Shown: piece after piece, positions 1 to 7,534 of the stretch | How the letters are laid out: every line of letters begins with the position of its first letter | Numbering within the stretch: the first letter of the stretch is position 1 | Assembly (NCBI GenBank): GCA_007129985.1 | Contig: SKUL01000002.1 | Coordinates: 1 to 15,350 of the forward strand | Source: Flavobacteriales bacterium | Lineage (GTDB): Bacteria; Bacteroidota; Bacteroidia; Flavobacteriales_D; SKUL01 | Reading direction: 5' to 3' | DNA length: 15,350 nt | Position numbers and translations under genes: made by a program | Notes under the pieces: model-generated | Databases searched by the model: none | What the model saw: only the letters and a program-made list of their open reading frames with translations | Told to the model about the DNA's origin: nothing

Positions 1-5
1 CTGCC

Positions 6-1568
6 ATGATGAAAAAAATCAGTCTTTTTCTTGCGTTTCAGACAGTAGCAATCGCTCAACTTGTAATAATAGCACAGCCAATCGGTGAACCGGTTGAAGC
101 CGGTTATGTCGTTGAAAATGTGGAGCCAATCATTGGCTTGAAATACAATTTCCCCGGAAGTGTTGTCGAGGTTTTGTCTGTGCCGGAAAAACAAATGATC
201 CTCGTAAAATCAATCGCCGCCCACAACAAGTGGGGCGAACCTGACGGGTGCAGGTTATTGGCATACCGAGTTTCAGACGGAAGCAGGCTCTGGGGGTTGA
301 ATCTTGAAAATCATCGGGTGTCGTTGTTGCTCGAAGGAGATTTCCTAGCGGTTGAGGGTTTAAAATTCTGCAAATGGTACAATCTTGAAACGGGCGAAGA
401 ATTGTGGTCCACCAAAACACGATTCATCCATTTCGACAATGAAAAAAACGTAGGTGTGGGCTTTCATAAGCTAGCCGGTGGCGAACTGGGCCAAAAAGTA
501 AGAGCTGTTGATTTAAATGACGGCTCAGAAATCTGGAGAGCTCCGGTGTTTTTCGGTCAGGAGTACGAAGACCTTCATATTTACGGAGATAGTATGATGG
601 TTTTTAGGTCGAATTTTGGCTTGCATCGCGTTAGTTTTAAGGATGGTGATACCTGGGATTACAAGCTGAAAACGAGGAAAGCAGACGGCGCTGCAATCGG
701 GGCATCTATCGGCGCTGGAATACTTTTTGGACTTTTGGGGGTAATGGTTGTGCCTGACCCTGAAGGATATACCAAGCAGGAATTACAGTCCAATATGGTG
801 GTGCACAATGAGTTTATCTACGCTGCCGATAAAAAGCACATTGCCAAAATTGGCCCGGACGGTAAGCAGGTCTGGACGCAGCGACTGCCAAAAGAAATGG
901 GAAGCCAGTCATTGCTCACGGTCTATCAGGGATTGGTGTCGTTGGTAAATACCGGTTTGGGCTATGACTCTTACGGCCAGCCCATGAGAACGGGTGCGCC
1001 AACCATTGCGGCTTTTGATGAGTACGACGGAGCGGCCAGGTTTTTAAAACCCATTGAGTGCGGAGGAGAACACATTCTGGATCTCCATGTGAGTGGCCAA
1101 GATGCCCGAATGCTCACTCGCAACAGTGTCATCCGCTACAACTTGTCCAATGGTATTTGGGCTTATACCCGTATGATTGCGGGCGCTGAAGGAAATCAGG
1201 ACGCGTTTTTTGTTCACGAGGAATTCTACGACTTATCCGATGAGCGATTCTTTCCTGTGAGTCACCATCCGAGGTTTTCACATATCATTGGTGTTGCGAA
1301 CGGAGATATGTTGATTTTGGATGATGATGACGAACTGATTGATCGCGTACCGATGGAACACGCATATCGGCTGATGGATTCACACAATGATATGCACATC
1401 TTCACAGATGGTAATGCTCATTATCTGGCCGATAGCGAACTGTCAATGACTGCCGAATTGCCCAACGGCCACTACGCATTTTTTACCGATGAAGGCATCA
1501 TGGTCGTTGCAGATGAGGGGGTCTATGATATCCGTTGGGAGGCGAATCCCTCGTTGCTGGCGTACTAA
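6..1568 (+). CDS. Secreted PQQ-like beta-propeller repeat protein
   Basis: A 520-aa protein with a hydrophobic N-terminus (residues about 4-24) that looks like a signal peptide, so it is probably exported. Recurrent blade-like motifs of the form [LVG]x(D/T/N)GxxxW occur near residues 90-97 (SDGSRLW), 128-135 (ETGEELW), 171-177 (NDGSEIW) and about 284-290 (PDGKQVW). These are typical of PQQ/WD40-like quinoprotein-type propellers (PQQ_2 family), which are usually protein-binding scaffolds rather than enzymes. No catalytic residues are evident. A strongly hydrophobic, glycine-rich stretch (about residues 228-250, spaced GxxxG-like) interrupts the propeller and resembles a membrane helix. Two adjacent ATGs (6 and 9) could start translation. 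Only five bases precede them, so the promoter and true start cannot be judged. The gene converges on the lipoprotein gene at 1615. Specific function unknown. Confidence 0.8.
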   Translation: MMKKISLFLAFQTVAIAQLVIIAQPIGEPVEAGYVVENVEPIIGLKYNFPGSVVEVLSVPEKQMILVKSIAAHNKWGEPDGCRLLAYRVSDGSRLWGLNLENHRVSLLLEGDFLAVEGLKFCKWYNLETGEELWSTKTRFIHFDNEKNVGVGFHKLAGGELGQKVRAVDLNDGSEIWRAPVFFGQEYEDLHIYGDSMMVFRSNFGLHRVSFKDGDTWDYKLKTRKADGAAIGASIGAGILFGLLGVMVVPDPEGYTKQELQSNMVVHNEFIYAADKKHIAKIGPDGKQVWTQRLPKEMGSQSLLTVYQGLVSLVNTGLGYDSYGQPMRTGAPTIAAFDEYDGAARFLKPIECGGEHILDLHVSGQDARMLTRNSVIRYNLSNGIWAYTRMIAGAEGNQDAFFVHEEFYDLSDERFFPVSHHPRFSHIIGVANGDMLILDDDDELIDRVPMEHAYRLMDSHNDMHIFTDGNAHYLADSELSMTAELPNGHYAFFTDEGIMVVADEGVYDIRWEANPSLLAY

Positions 1569-1577
1569 GAAAACAAG

Positions 1578-1601
1578 CCGTAAATGATGTGTACTTTACG
1601 G
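1578..1601 (-). terminator. Stem-loop terminator of the minus-strand operon
   Basis: A perfect 7-bp inverted repeat (CCGTAAA at 1578-1584, TTTACGG at 1595-1601) with a 10-nt loop lies in the 46-nt gap between two convergent genes. Read on the minus strand it begins 13 nt after the stop codon of the NlpE-like gene and is followed by CTTGTTTTCTT, a U-rich tract, as in an intrinsic terminator. On the plus strand no U-tract follows, so it would act poorly for the propeller gene. The stem is only moderately GC-rich, so strength is uncertain. Confidence 0.5.
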
Positions 1602-1614
1602 AACCTGGTTCGGT

Positions 1615-2049
1615 TTATCTCTTTTCCAGAACATACTTGTCCGCGAGATCACCTGTGATAACCTCACCTTCCGTATCGAGCTGTAGCAGAGCTGTTTCAC
1701 CCACCCGGTATTTGGTGGATCCGTGCCTTTCCTCAAGCGTGATGGCACTTCCGGCTTCGTTCCATTCAAAAGAACCTCGCTGTTCTATCATTTCAGAATC
1801 GCCCTTCCCCAAGTACTTTAGAAAACGCTCGTAGGTGTCATTTTCATGGATAACAAGGGTCATTTCAATGCCTGCACAATCAGCGCAAGGCACAGTACCC
1901 TGATAAACTCCCCAGTAATCAATCGAATTTCGGGAGTTGTGAGCTGGATCGGGCCTGTCAGAAACCGAGAAATGCCTCACACTTGGCTCCGAAGGCTCAA
2001 GTCCGCAACCGACCAAAAGAATCATGAATACAAAGGCAGAAAATCGCAT
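1615..2049 (-). CDS. NlpE N-terminal-like lipoprotein
   Basis: A 144-aa protein from the ATG at 2049. I prefer this to the upstream start at 2076 because it puts a standard lipoprotein signal at the N-terminus: MRF, a hydrophobic run, then the lipobox LVGC with Cys15 as the lipidated residue. The mature part has the signature of the NlpE N-terminal domain: GVYQGTVPCADCAGIEMTL at about 47-65 with the CxxC pair (Cys55, Cys58), followed by a DTYE turn and a YLGKG strand. In enterobacteria NlpE is an outer-membrane lipoprotein involved in copper stress and surface sensing. Many Bacteroidota carry short single-domain relatives of unknown role, and copper handling should not be assumed here. The gene sits 30 nt downstream of the CAP-domain gene, is the last gene of the operon, and is followed by a stem-loop. 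Confidence 0.82.
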   Translation of the reverse strand: MRFSAFVFMILLVGCGLEPSEPSVRHFSVSDRPDPAHNSRNSIDYWGVYQGTVPCADCAGIEMTLVIHENDTYERFLKYLGKGDSEMIEQRGSFEWNEAGSAITLEERHGSTKYRVGETALLQLDTEGEVITGDLADKYVLEKR

Positions 2050-2079
2050 ATCGTAGTTTTTGCCCGAAGTTAGCAAAAG

Positions 2080-2730
2080 TTATGGGCTTTTCAATTGACC
2101 AAAAACCTGCACACAGTTGTGGTCGTAGCTTTTGTGCGGCGCGATGGATACTCCCACAGCATCAATGTCAGGGTGAAAAATGTTTTTACGATGCCCAACA
2201 CCGGGAATTCCTTCATCAATGAGCAGGTTCATAACAATGTCCAGCGCATCATTGGAGCCGTAATCGCAGTTTTCAAGCACAAAATGATGGGTTTTGAGCA
2301 CGTGCTTCAGGCGGGATTCAAAGCTCCCTGCGGGCGAGTCGTGTCCCAGCGTCCCGGCCCTTCCACTCGAAACGGCGTGCTTTTGTGCAGCCCTTCGCAG
2401 AATTTGATCGGGCTTTAGCGGAGGTAAATTGCGAACCTCCTTCATATCGCGCTCAAGGCTTTTTACATAACGGCTATTTTCGATTTCGTTTTCGCGGATG
2501 AAGGGCGCGGCAATGGAGTCCCAAAAAACGGTGCCGTTGTGCCTCACGAGGTTCATCACGAGAATTACCTTTTGTTCTTCCTTACTGTGAGATGCGTCGT
2601 TCTTCGCCGTGTGCAGCTCTTTTATCTGCGACCTTGTAAATCCGGGAAAGGCTTCCTGAGCATGGCTTCCCGCAGTAGTGACCAGAAGCAAGAGCCATGC
2701 AGTGCTAATATGCCTGATAAACTTTTTCAC
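2080..2730 (-). CDS. Secreted CAP-domain (SCP/PR1-like) protein
   Basis: A 216-aa protein. It starts at GTG (2728-2730), the first possible start after an in-frame TAA; no in-frame ATG is near enough to keep the signal peptide. Residues 1-24 form a signal peptide (MKKF, Leu-rich core, SHA cleavage motif before Gln25). The rest carries CAP-superfamily hallmarks: LRRAAQKHA (about 111-119), a GHDSP motif (about 129-133), an ENCDYGSNDALDIV segment (about 153-166), GHRKNIFHP (about 179-187) and a VGVSIAP strand. Two cysteines (about 155 and 206) could form a disulfide. Bacterial CAP proteins are extracytoplasmic and mostly of unknown biochemical role. The gene overlaps the 3' end of the amidohydrolase gene by 26 nt, which suggests translational coupling, and lies 30 nt upstream of the NlpE-like gene. 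Confidence 0.85.
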   Translation of the reverse strand: MKKFIRHISTAWLLLLVTTAGSHAQEAFPGFTRSQIKELHTAKNDASHSKEEQKVILVMNLVRHNGTVFWDSIAAPFIRENEIENSRYVKSLERDMKEVRNLPPLKPDQILRRAAQKHAVSSGRAGTLGHDSPAGSFESRLKHVLKTHHFVLENCDYGSNDALDIVMNLLIDEGIPGVGHRKNIFHPDIDAVGVSIAPHKSYDHNCVQVFGQLKSP

Positions 2731-4342
2731 CCTTTACAAACGTCATCTGCACTTCAATATTTTTGAAGTCGGCAGCAGAGGCAGTCATCAGGTCTCGGTT
2801 CAGAATGACCACATCGGCTATTTTGCCGGGCTCCAGACTTCCACGTCGGTTTTCCTCAAAGTTGGCAATGGCGGCCCACATGGTCATACCCATCAGCGCG
2901 TGCTCGCGGCTCAGCGCATCCTCCATCTGAAAACCTCCTTCCGGTCGGCCGTCTTGGGTGGTGCGAAATACAGCCGCGAAAAAAGTTTGCAAGGGGTCAA
3001 TATCCTCTATCGGAAAATCTGTGCCCAGCGGAACCATGCCCAATTGCTGACGCAGCGTTTCCAGACGATACGAATCGCGGATGCGTTCGCCCAGCCTGTC
3101 CACAGCCCAGAACATATCCGACGTAGCGTGTGTGGGTTGCATGGAGGGAATGATGCTGTATTCACCAAACTTCTGAATATCATCGGGGTGTACCACCTGT
3201 GCGTGTTCAATGCGCCAGCGTTTGTCGTTGGTGCCGCCCAGCTCGTCGGCGTACCAGCCCAGTACTTCGCGGTTTGCGCTATCGCCAATGGCATGTGTTA
3301 CCAGTTGGTAGTCGTATGCCGTACATCGGCCGGCCCACTCCTGGTAATAGCTCGCCGGATTAAGTATCAAACCGTGATTGTCCGGGTCGTCAGAATAGGG
3401 CTCTATCATCGCTGCACCTCGTGACCCCAGCGCCCCGTCAGAAAAAAGCTTGAGCGAACGCACCACTATGTGCTCCGATTCAAAATGTCCGTTTTGCATC
3501 CAGCTTTCGGCCTCATCATCCGGCGATAGCATCTGGTAGATATGCATTTTCAGCACACCGCGCTCATCCAGTGCGTGCAGCTTGCGAATCATAGAAGCCG
3601 GTAGCCCCGCATCGGCCACCGAGGTAATTCCGGCGGCGAAGCATTTGTCCTGCGCCAGTTTGATGGCTGCTTCAATATCCTCATCGGTAAACGGGGGTAT
3701 CACGGCTTGCACCAGTTCCATGGCGCGGTCAATCAACAAACCTGAGGGCACCCCATTGTCCAGTTCAATTTTTCCGCCTTCCACCTCACGGGGACCGTCA
3801 ATGCCCGCAAGTTCGAGCGCCTTTTTGTTCACCACCGCAGCATGTCCATCCACGCGGGCGATGTACACGGGCACATCCGGAAAGGCTTCGTCCAGCAATG
3901 CGCTGGTCGGGAAACGCTTGTCTTCCCACTCGTTTTGGTCCCAACCTCTTCCCAGAAGCCAGCCTCCACGACCGGTTGTAGAATTTTTTAGTCGGTCAAC
4001 CACTTCCTCCATTGATGCAGAACCCATCAATTCGGCTTCTCGTAGCGATTGACCGTAGTATAGAAAGTGACAATGGGCGTCAATAAAACCCGGGTAAACC
4101 GGCTGTTTGCGCGCGTCAATTTTTTCGGGGGCGCTGTATCGGTTCAGGATTTCACGCTCCGGACCGGTGGCGAGTACCACGCCATCTTTAATGGCCATGG
4201 CCTCGGTTTTGGTGCGCGCTGCATCCATGGTATAAATCGTTGCATTGTGGATGATGAGGTCAGCGTCCATGTGTTGATAGTGACAAGAGAATAAAGTCAA
4301 AAAAGAGAGTGAGGCCAAAAGCGGCGCGACGGAAAAACGCAT
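2705..4342 (-). CDS. YtcJ-like amidohydrolase, lipoprotein
   Basis: A 545-aa metal-dependent amidohydrolase of the Amidohydro_3/YtcJ type. The ATG at 4342 is chosen because it gives a lipoprotein signal (MRFSVAPLL..., lipobox LFSC, Cys20) and because it overlaps the upstream stop as TAATG. A start at 4414 would bury the signal. Visible motifs are the metal-binding GFIDAHCHF (HxH near residue 90), VDGHAAV (about 163), SDGALGSRGA (about 300), THAIGDSANRE (about 348), WRIEHAQ (about 375), the catalytic-Asp region LGTDFP (about 438) and the C-terminal composite-barrel motif RGSLEPGKIADVVIL (about 499). The family hydrolyses amide or related C-N bonds, and the natural substrate cannot be read from sequence. 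Lipidation implies action in the periplasm or at the outer membrane, less usual for this family than a cytosolic location. Third cistron after the membrane protein and dehydrogenase genes, or fourth counting the methyltransferase. Confidence 0.88.
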   Translation of the reverse strand: MRFSVAPLLASLSFLTLFSCHYQHMDADLIIHNATIYTMDAARTKTEAMAIKDGVVLATGPEREILNRYSAPEKIDARKQPVYPGFIDAHCHFLYYGQSLREAELMGSASMEEVVDRLKNSTTGRGGWLLGRGWDQNEWEDKRFPTSALLDEAFPDVPVYIARVDGHAAVVNKKALELAGIDGPREVEGGKIELDNGVPSGLLIDRAMELVQAVIPPFTDEDIEAAIKLAQDKCFAAGITSVADAGLPASMIRKLHALDERGVLKMHIYQMLSPDDEAESWMQNGHFESEHIVVRSLKLFSDGALGSRGAAMIEPYSDDPDNHGLILNPASYYQEWAGRCTAYDYQLVTHAIGDSANREVLGWYADELGGTNDKRWRIEHAQVVHPDDIQKFGEYSIIPSMQPTHATSDMFWAVDRLGERIRDSYRLETLRQQLGMVPLGTDFPIEDIDPLQTFFAAVFRTTQDGRPEGGFQMEDALSREHALMGMTMWAAIANFEENRRGSLEPGKIADVVILNRDLMTASAADFKNIEVQMTFVKGEKVYQAY

Positions 4343-5103
4343 TACTGGTTGTTTTTTCTTGAGTAAAACGAACTGGCCTGAGTGGTTGGCGTGAGCACAA
4401 TGTCGTTGAGGCACACATGGGGCGGACGCGTGGCAGCAAAAAAGACAACCTCGGCCACATCGCGCGGACGAAGCGGGTGGTAGCCTTCGTAAATTTTCTT
4501 TGCTCGCTCTGCATCACCCTTGTATCGCACCAAAGAAAATTCGGTTTCTACAATCCCGGGGCAAACGCCGGTTACCTTGACGTTGTGCTCAAGCAGGTCA
4601 ATACGCATGGCTTTGGTGAGCGAGTCTACGGCGTGCTTGGTGGCGCAATACACGTTTCCCTGATAGTAGGTTTCTTTTCCGGCAATGGAGCCGATGTTGA
4701 AAATATGTCCGCTTTTCCGCTTTACCATTTGGGGAGACAGTGCGCGGGTGATGTAGAGCAAACCCTTGATATTGGTATCAATCATGGTGTCCCAGTCATC
4801 GAGCTCGGCCTTGTCAACCGTATCGCGCCCCATGGCAAGCCCTGCGTTGTTTACGAGTATTTCAACCTCCTTCCAATCGCCGGTGAGGCTATCAATGGCA
4901 CGGTTTACTTCGTCGCGCTTTCGCACATCAAAACAGAGTGAAAGTACCTGAGCACCATAGTTCATTTCGAGCTCGTCCTGCAAATTTTGCAAGCGCTCTT
5001 TTCTTCTTCCGGTGATGATAACGCGGTAGTTTGCGCGTGCAAAAATGGTGGCGATGGCTTCTCCGATTCCGGCTGTAGCACCGGTTACCAGTACGGTTTT
5101 CAT
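4342..5103 (-). CDS. SDR-family oxidoreductase, YdfG-like 3-hydroxy acid dehydrogenase
   Basis: A 253-aa classical short-chain dehydrogenase starting at the ATG at 5103. The frame stays open to 5283, but the Rossmann fold begins directly at MKTVLVTGATAGIG and the upstream residues overlap the previous gene. Motifs: cofactor-binding TGxxxGIG at 7-14, NNAG at 85-88, Asn111, and the catalytic Ser139, Tyr152 and Lys156 (YxxxK). The TGRRKER segment after beta-2 suggests NADP(H) preference. The C-terminal part (PGIVETEFS...RYKGD, LRPRDVAEVVFF, a Pro/Thr-rich end) is close to E. coli YdfG, an NADP-dependent 3-hydroxy acid (serine/3-hydroxypropionate) dehydrogenase, so a related cytosolic activity is likely. 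It overlaps the upstream membrane-protein gene as ATGA and the downstream amidohydrolase gene as TAATG, which indicates translational coupling on both sides. Confidence 0.9.
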   Translation of the reverse strand: MKTVLVTGATAGIGEAIATIFARANYRVIITGRRKERLQNLQDELEMNYGAQVLSLCFDVRKRDEVNRAIDSLTGDWKEVEILVNNAGLAMGRDTVDKAELDDWDTMIDTNIKGLLYITRALSPQMVKRKSGHIFNIGSIAGKETYYQGNVYCATKHAVDSLTKAMRIDLLEHNVKVTGVCPGIVETEFSLVRYKGDAERAKKIYEGYHPLRPRDVAEVVFFAATRPPHVCLNDIVLTPTTQASSFYSRKNNQ

Positions 5104-6416
5104 GATTTTCTTTGCTTGGGTTGAATGATAGTTTGAAGCCTCAAAGATAAAGATGCCAGCGTGGGGTGCATCACGACTCCGCACAGCACCACCAGAAACG
5201 GAAGCGCGGGTATTTTGTATCGAACCAACGCACCCAGCACCGGAGTAACCAAACCAATCAGCAGACCCAGACCTATAATGCACGACAAACAGAAGAGTGC
5301 CATAGTGGCCATATCGCCTCGGGGCCTTTTAAACCGGACAATGGCAGCAGCAATAAGCAGAAGGTAAAAGAGGTTCTCCAGCGCCGAAATCAGGAATGTA
5401 AGGCTGTTGGCCTCCAGTAAATGGGGTCGGAAATAGGTGTTGAAGATTGCCGTAGGCGCATTCAGAATCATATCCGTCCAATGATTCAGTGGAGGAATGG
5501 GCACAGTGCTGCTCGCGTCCTGCGTTTCACTCACGTTGTAGAAGTCTTTTTGCTTGAGCTGAAACATGTGAAACACATTGTAGTCGTTCACCCAAAGGCC
5601 CAATGAAAGCACAAAGGCAAAAAGCACAGCGTGAAGTCCAACGAATTTCAGAGCCAAATGACGAGGATTCCCAAAAATCGTCAGCACCAGAAAAAGCATG
5701 GCGGGTGCGAAGGCAATGAGTACGTAGGCCTTGGTGAAGAGCAGCAAAAAGGAAGCAAGCAACATCCAGATGACGCCCTTGAAGTTTTTGTTTTTCAATT
5801 CAGCAATTCCGAAAAAGAGAAGCCCGAGACCAAAAATCAAGAGCCCCTCCTTCATCACGCCACCTCCCCAAAAAAGAAGAGAAGGGGGTAAAATGAGGGC
5901 TGCAAACAAAAACAGCCTCGGTGTTTCCGTGAGCCATGTGGTAAAAAAACGATACCACAGCACCAGCCCCGAAAAGCTGACAAAGGCCATAAAAAGCGTA
6001 TGGGTGTGAACATATCCGCCCGAGAAGAACATTACCAACGCGTTGAATTTGATGATGGTGGGATTGTCGTTCAGTACTCCGTAGTTTACAGCGCGGTTCC
6101 AGCGGTCCATGGGGGCGATGTATTCCTGCAGAACAGGGTCGCTGGGGTTGGTGGAAAACAGCAGTCTGAAAAAATCAATCGGACTTTCGTAAAAAACGCG
6201 GTGAAGCATTTGGCCTTCATCAAAGTAGGCGAAGGCATCGCTTCCATGTTCAACTCCGTAGTGAAATGAGTACACGGCCCAAAAAGCAATTCCTGCGAGC
6301 AGTTTCAACCAAAATCCAGCAAGAATAAACCACCTGTGTATGCCGGCCAACGAAAACCATCCCGAGCGCCAGATTATGAAGCTAAATACAATAAGGTATA
6401 ACAGAAAAAGAATCAC
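5100..6416 (-). CDS. Multi-pass inner-membrane protein, possible glycosyltransferase/polymerase-like
   Basis: A 438-aa integral membrane protein beginning at GTG (6414-6416), the first start after an in-frame TGA. The sequence opens with a membrane segment (about residues 1-16) and has roughly 9-11 hydrophobic helices in all. After the second helix comes an aqueous loop with HGSDAFAYFDEG (about 58-69), where GT-C-type glycosyltransferases and polysaccharide polymerases carry acidic catalytic residues. A conserved-looking FWGGGVMKEG motif follows in the middle. This suggests, but does not prove, a lipid-linked-sugar transferase or O-antigen-polymerase-like protein. I do not recognise a named family with confidence. 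It follows the methyltransferase gene by 46 nt and overlaps the dehydrogenase gene start by 4 nt (ATGA). Confidence 0.75.
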   Translation of the reverse strand: MILFLLYLIVFSFIIWRSGWFSLAGIHRWFILAGFWLKLLAGIAFWAVYSFHYGVEHGSDAFAYFDEGQMLHRVFYESPIDFFRLLFSTNPSDPVLQEYIAPMDRWNRAVNYGVLNDNPTIIKFNALVMFFSGGYVHTHTLFMAFVSFSGLVLWYRFFTTWLTETPRLFLFAALILPPSLLFWGGGVMKEGLLIFGLGLLFFGIAELKNKNFKGVIWMLLASFLLLFTKAYVLIAFAPAMLFLVLTIFGNPRHLALKFVGLHAVLFAFVLSLGLWVNDYNVFHMFQLKQKDFYNVSETQDASSTVPIPPLNHWTDMILNAPTAIFNTYFRPHLLEANSLTFLISALENLFYLLLIAAAIVRFKRPRGDMATMALFCLSCIIGLGLLIGLVTPVLGALVRYKIPALPFLVVLCGVVMHPTLASLSLRLQTIIQPKQRKS

Positions 6417-6462
6417 AGTTCGGCGCTTTGGCCTGTAAAAATAGGTTTTTCAGCCCATGGCC

Positions 6463-7359
6463 TTAGTTGCCCGATTTACGCCAGAAGTGCCCCGAGCCGT
6501 CAATATCTATGATTTCGTCGGTGATGCCGTGTTCATCCCGGTAATCGTGTACAGCTTTTCGGCAAGCGGGTATTACGCCGTAGTCATCCACAATCAAAAA
6601 ACCACCTGTAGATAGTTTCGGGTAGAGGCTTTTTAGGGCGTCCATGGTTGATTCGTACATATCACCATCCAATCGCACCACAGCCAATTTCTCGATAGGA
6701 GCCGACGGTAAAGTGTCTTTGAACCAGCCCTTCAGGAAGTGCACTTTGTCGTCCAACAAATCAAATCGCTTGAAATTCTCCTGAACCTGTTCCAACGAAA
6801 CCCTGAGCTGCTCAATGCTGTAAAGGTCGTCGCCTTTGTCTTCAGGGTAAAGTTCCACATTGGGTTTGGGGAGTCCTTCAAAGGAATCGGCCACCCATAT
6901 GTTTCTGTTTTCATTGTACACCTCACAAATGGCACGAGCAAAAATACAGGCTCCTCCTCTCCATACGCCGGTTTCGATAAAATCGCCGGGGATGCCATCG
7001 GCAAAGACCTGCTCCAGGCAGTACTGGATGTTGTTCAGGCGCTTCATTCCTATCATGCTGTAGCCGTTGATGGGCCAACCAAGTCCGATTTCACGGTCGG
7101 TGGCTCCCCGAGCATTCACACCCGTGATGGTGAGGCCTTTCTTGCTCAGTGTGTTGATAAGCGAATTGATGGCAGTTCGCTTCAGCCAGTAGCTGCGGTC
7201 GGGCGGGTAGGGGGTGAGCTGAAAACGATGGGCATTGTCAACATCAATAATCACCTCTTTGAGCAGTTGCAAATAGCGGCGCTCCGACGGAGATACAGCC
7301 CTTGGGTTGGTGAGCGCAGAATCCCTCTGCACGGCACCGGTTAATGGGGTTGGGTTCAT
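6463..7359 (-). CDS. TylF/MycF-family class I SAM-dependent O-methyltransferase
   Basis: A 298-aa protein from the ATG at 7359. An upstream frame extension to 7647 would run into divergent purL and lacks conserved features. The TylF/MycF family is recognised from GDFIETGVWRGGA (SAM-binding motif I, about 125-137), WVADSFEGLPKP (about 155-166), KVHFLKGWFKDTLP (about 205-218), RLDGDMYESTMDAL (about 229-242, acidic metal-site residues Asp231/Asp233) and GGFLIVDDYG (about 252-261, Asp258/Asp259). TylF and MycF methylate sugar hydroxyls of macrolides using Mg2+. Relatives in Bacteroidota typically sit near polysaccharide genes, which fits the membrane protein downstream. The N-terminal 100 residues are an unassigned extension compared with the core domain. 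First gene of the operon; a TATATTTG promoter element and a hairpin precede it. Confidence 0.87.
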   Translation of the reverse strand: MNPTPLTGAVQRDSALTNPRAVSPSERRYLQLLKEVIIDVDNAHRFQLTPYPPDRSYWLKRTAINSLINTLSKKGLTITGVNARGATDREIGLGWPINGYSMIGMKRLNNIQYCLEQVFADGIPGDFIETGVWRGGACIFARAICEVYNENRNIWVADSFEGLPKPNVELYPEDKGDDLYSIEQLRVSLEQVQENFKRFDLLDDKVHFLKGWFKDTLPSAPIEKLAVVRLDGDMYESTMDALKSLYPKLSTGGFLIVDDYGVIPACRKAVHDYRDEHGITDEIIDIDGSGHFWRKSGN

Positions 7360-7367
7360 TGGAAGAA

Positions 7368-7384
7368 GGGTGCAAATAGCACCC
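7368..7384 (-). promoter_or_regulatory. Hairpin in the 5' leader of the methyltransferase operon
   Basis: A perfect 6-bp inverted repeat (GGGTGC at 7368-7373, GCACCC at 7379-7384) with a 5-nt loop ends 8 nt before the ATG at 7359. Given the predicted -7 element at 7389-7396, it would form almost at the 5' end of the transcript. It could stabilise the mRNA or modulate initiation. The structure is seen; the role is inference. Confidence 0.4.
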
Positions 7385-7388
7385 CGTA

Positions 7389-7396
7389 CAAATATA
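7389..7396 (-). promoter_or_regulatory. Bacteroidota-type -7 element for the six-gene operon
   Basis: The minus strand reads TATATTTG, an exact TAnnTTTG match, 29 nt upstream of the methyltransferase ATG. A clear TTG-type -33 element at the expected 17-21 nt distance is not visible, so the promoter is only moderately supported. It is divergent from the purL promoter about 110 nt away. Confidence 0.45.
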
Positions 7397-7486
7397 GTGG
7401 ATGATGGTTTTTGATGGATGCGGAAAAAAGACCGACAACGGGGTAATTTTTCAACAATCCCGGTGAAAACTAATGCATGCTTAAGA

Positions 7487-7516
7487 CTGCTTACCGCTTG
7501 ACTTTGCCTACCTTTG
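7487..7516 (+). promoter_or_regulatory. purL promoter (TAnnTTTG type)
   Basis: TACCTTTG at 7509-7516 matches the Bacteroidota -7 consensus exactly, with a weak -33 (CTG at 7487-7489) 19 nt upstream. The -7 box covers the TTG that would otherwise be the earliest purL start codon. This argues that translation begins at the ATG at 7535, leaving a leader of roughly 14 nt. The extension TACCTTTGCGGC resembles the two rRNA promoters. Confidence 0.6.
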
Positions 7517-7534
7517 CGGCAAATACAAGGCAGA

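Noticed and set aside
2678..3424. 248-aa plus-strand open frame
   Set aside because: It lies fully antisense to the amidohydrolase and CAP genes, whose motifs are clear; its protein shows no recognisable domain.
4417..4941. 174-aa plus-strand open frame
   Set aside because: Antisense shadow of the YdfG-like dehydrogenase, which has all catalytic motifs on the minus strand.
6417..6462. Possible terminator or promoter between the methyltransferase and membrane-protein genes
   Set aside because: Only weak, imperfect inverted repeats and no TAnnTTTG element; read-through within one operon is simpler.
6739..7344. 201-aa plus-strand open frame
   Set aside because: Antisense to the methyltransferase gene, whose SAM-binding motifs are clear.
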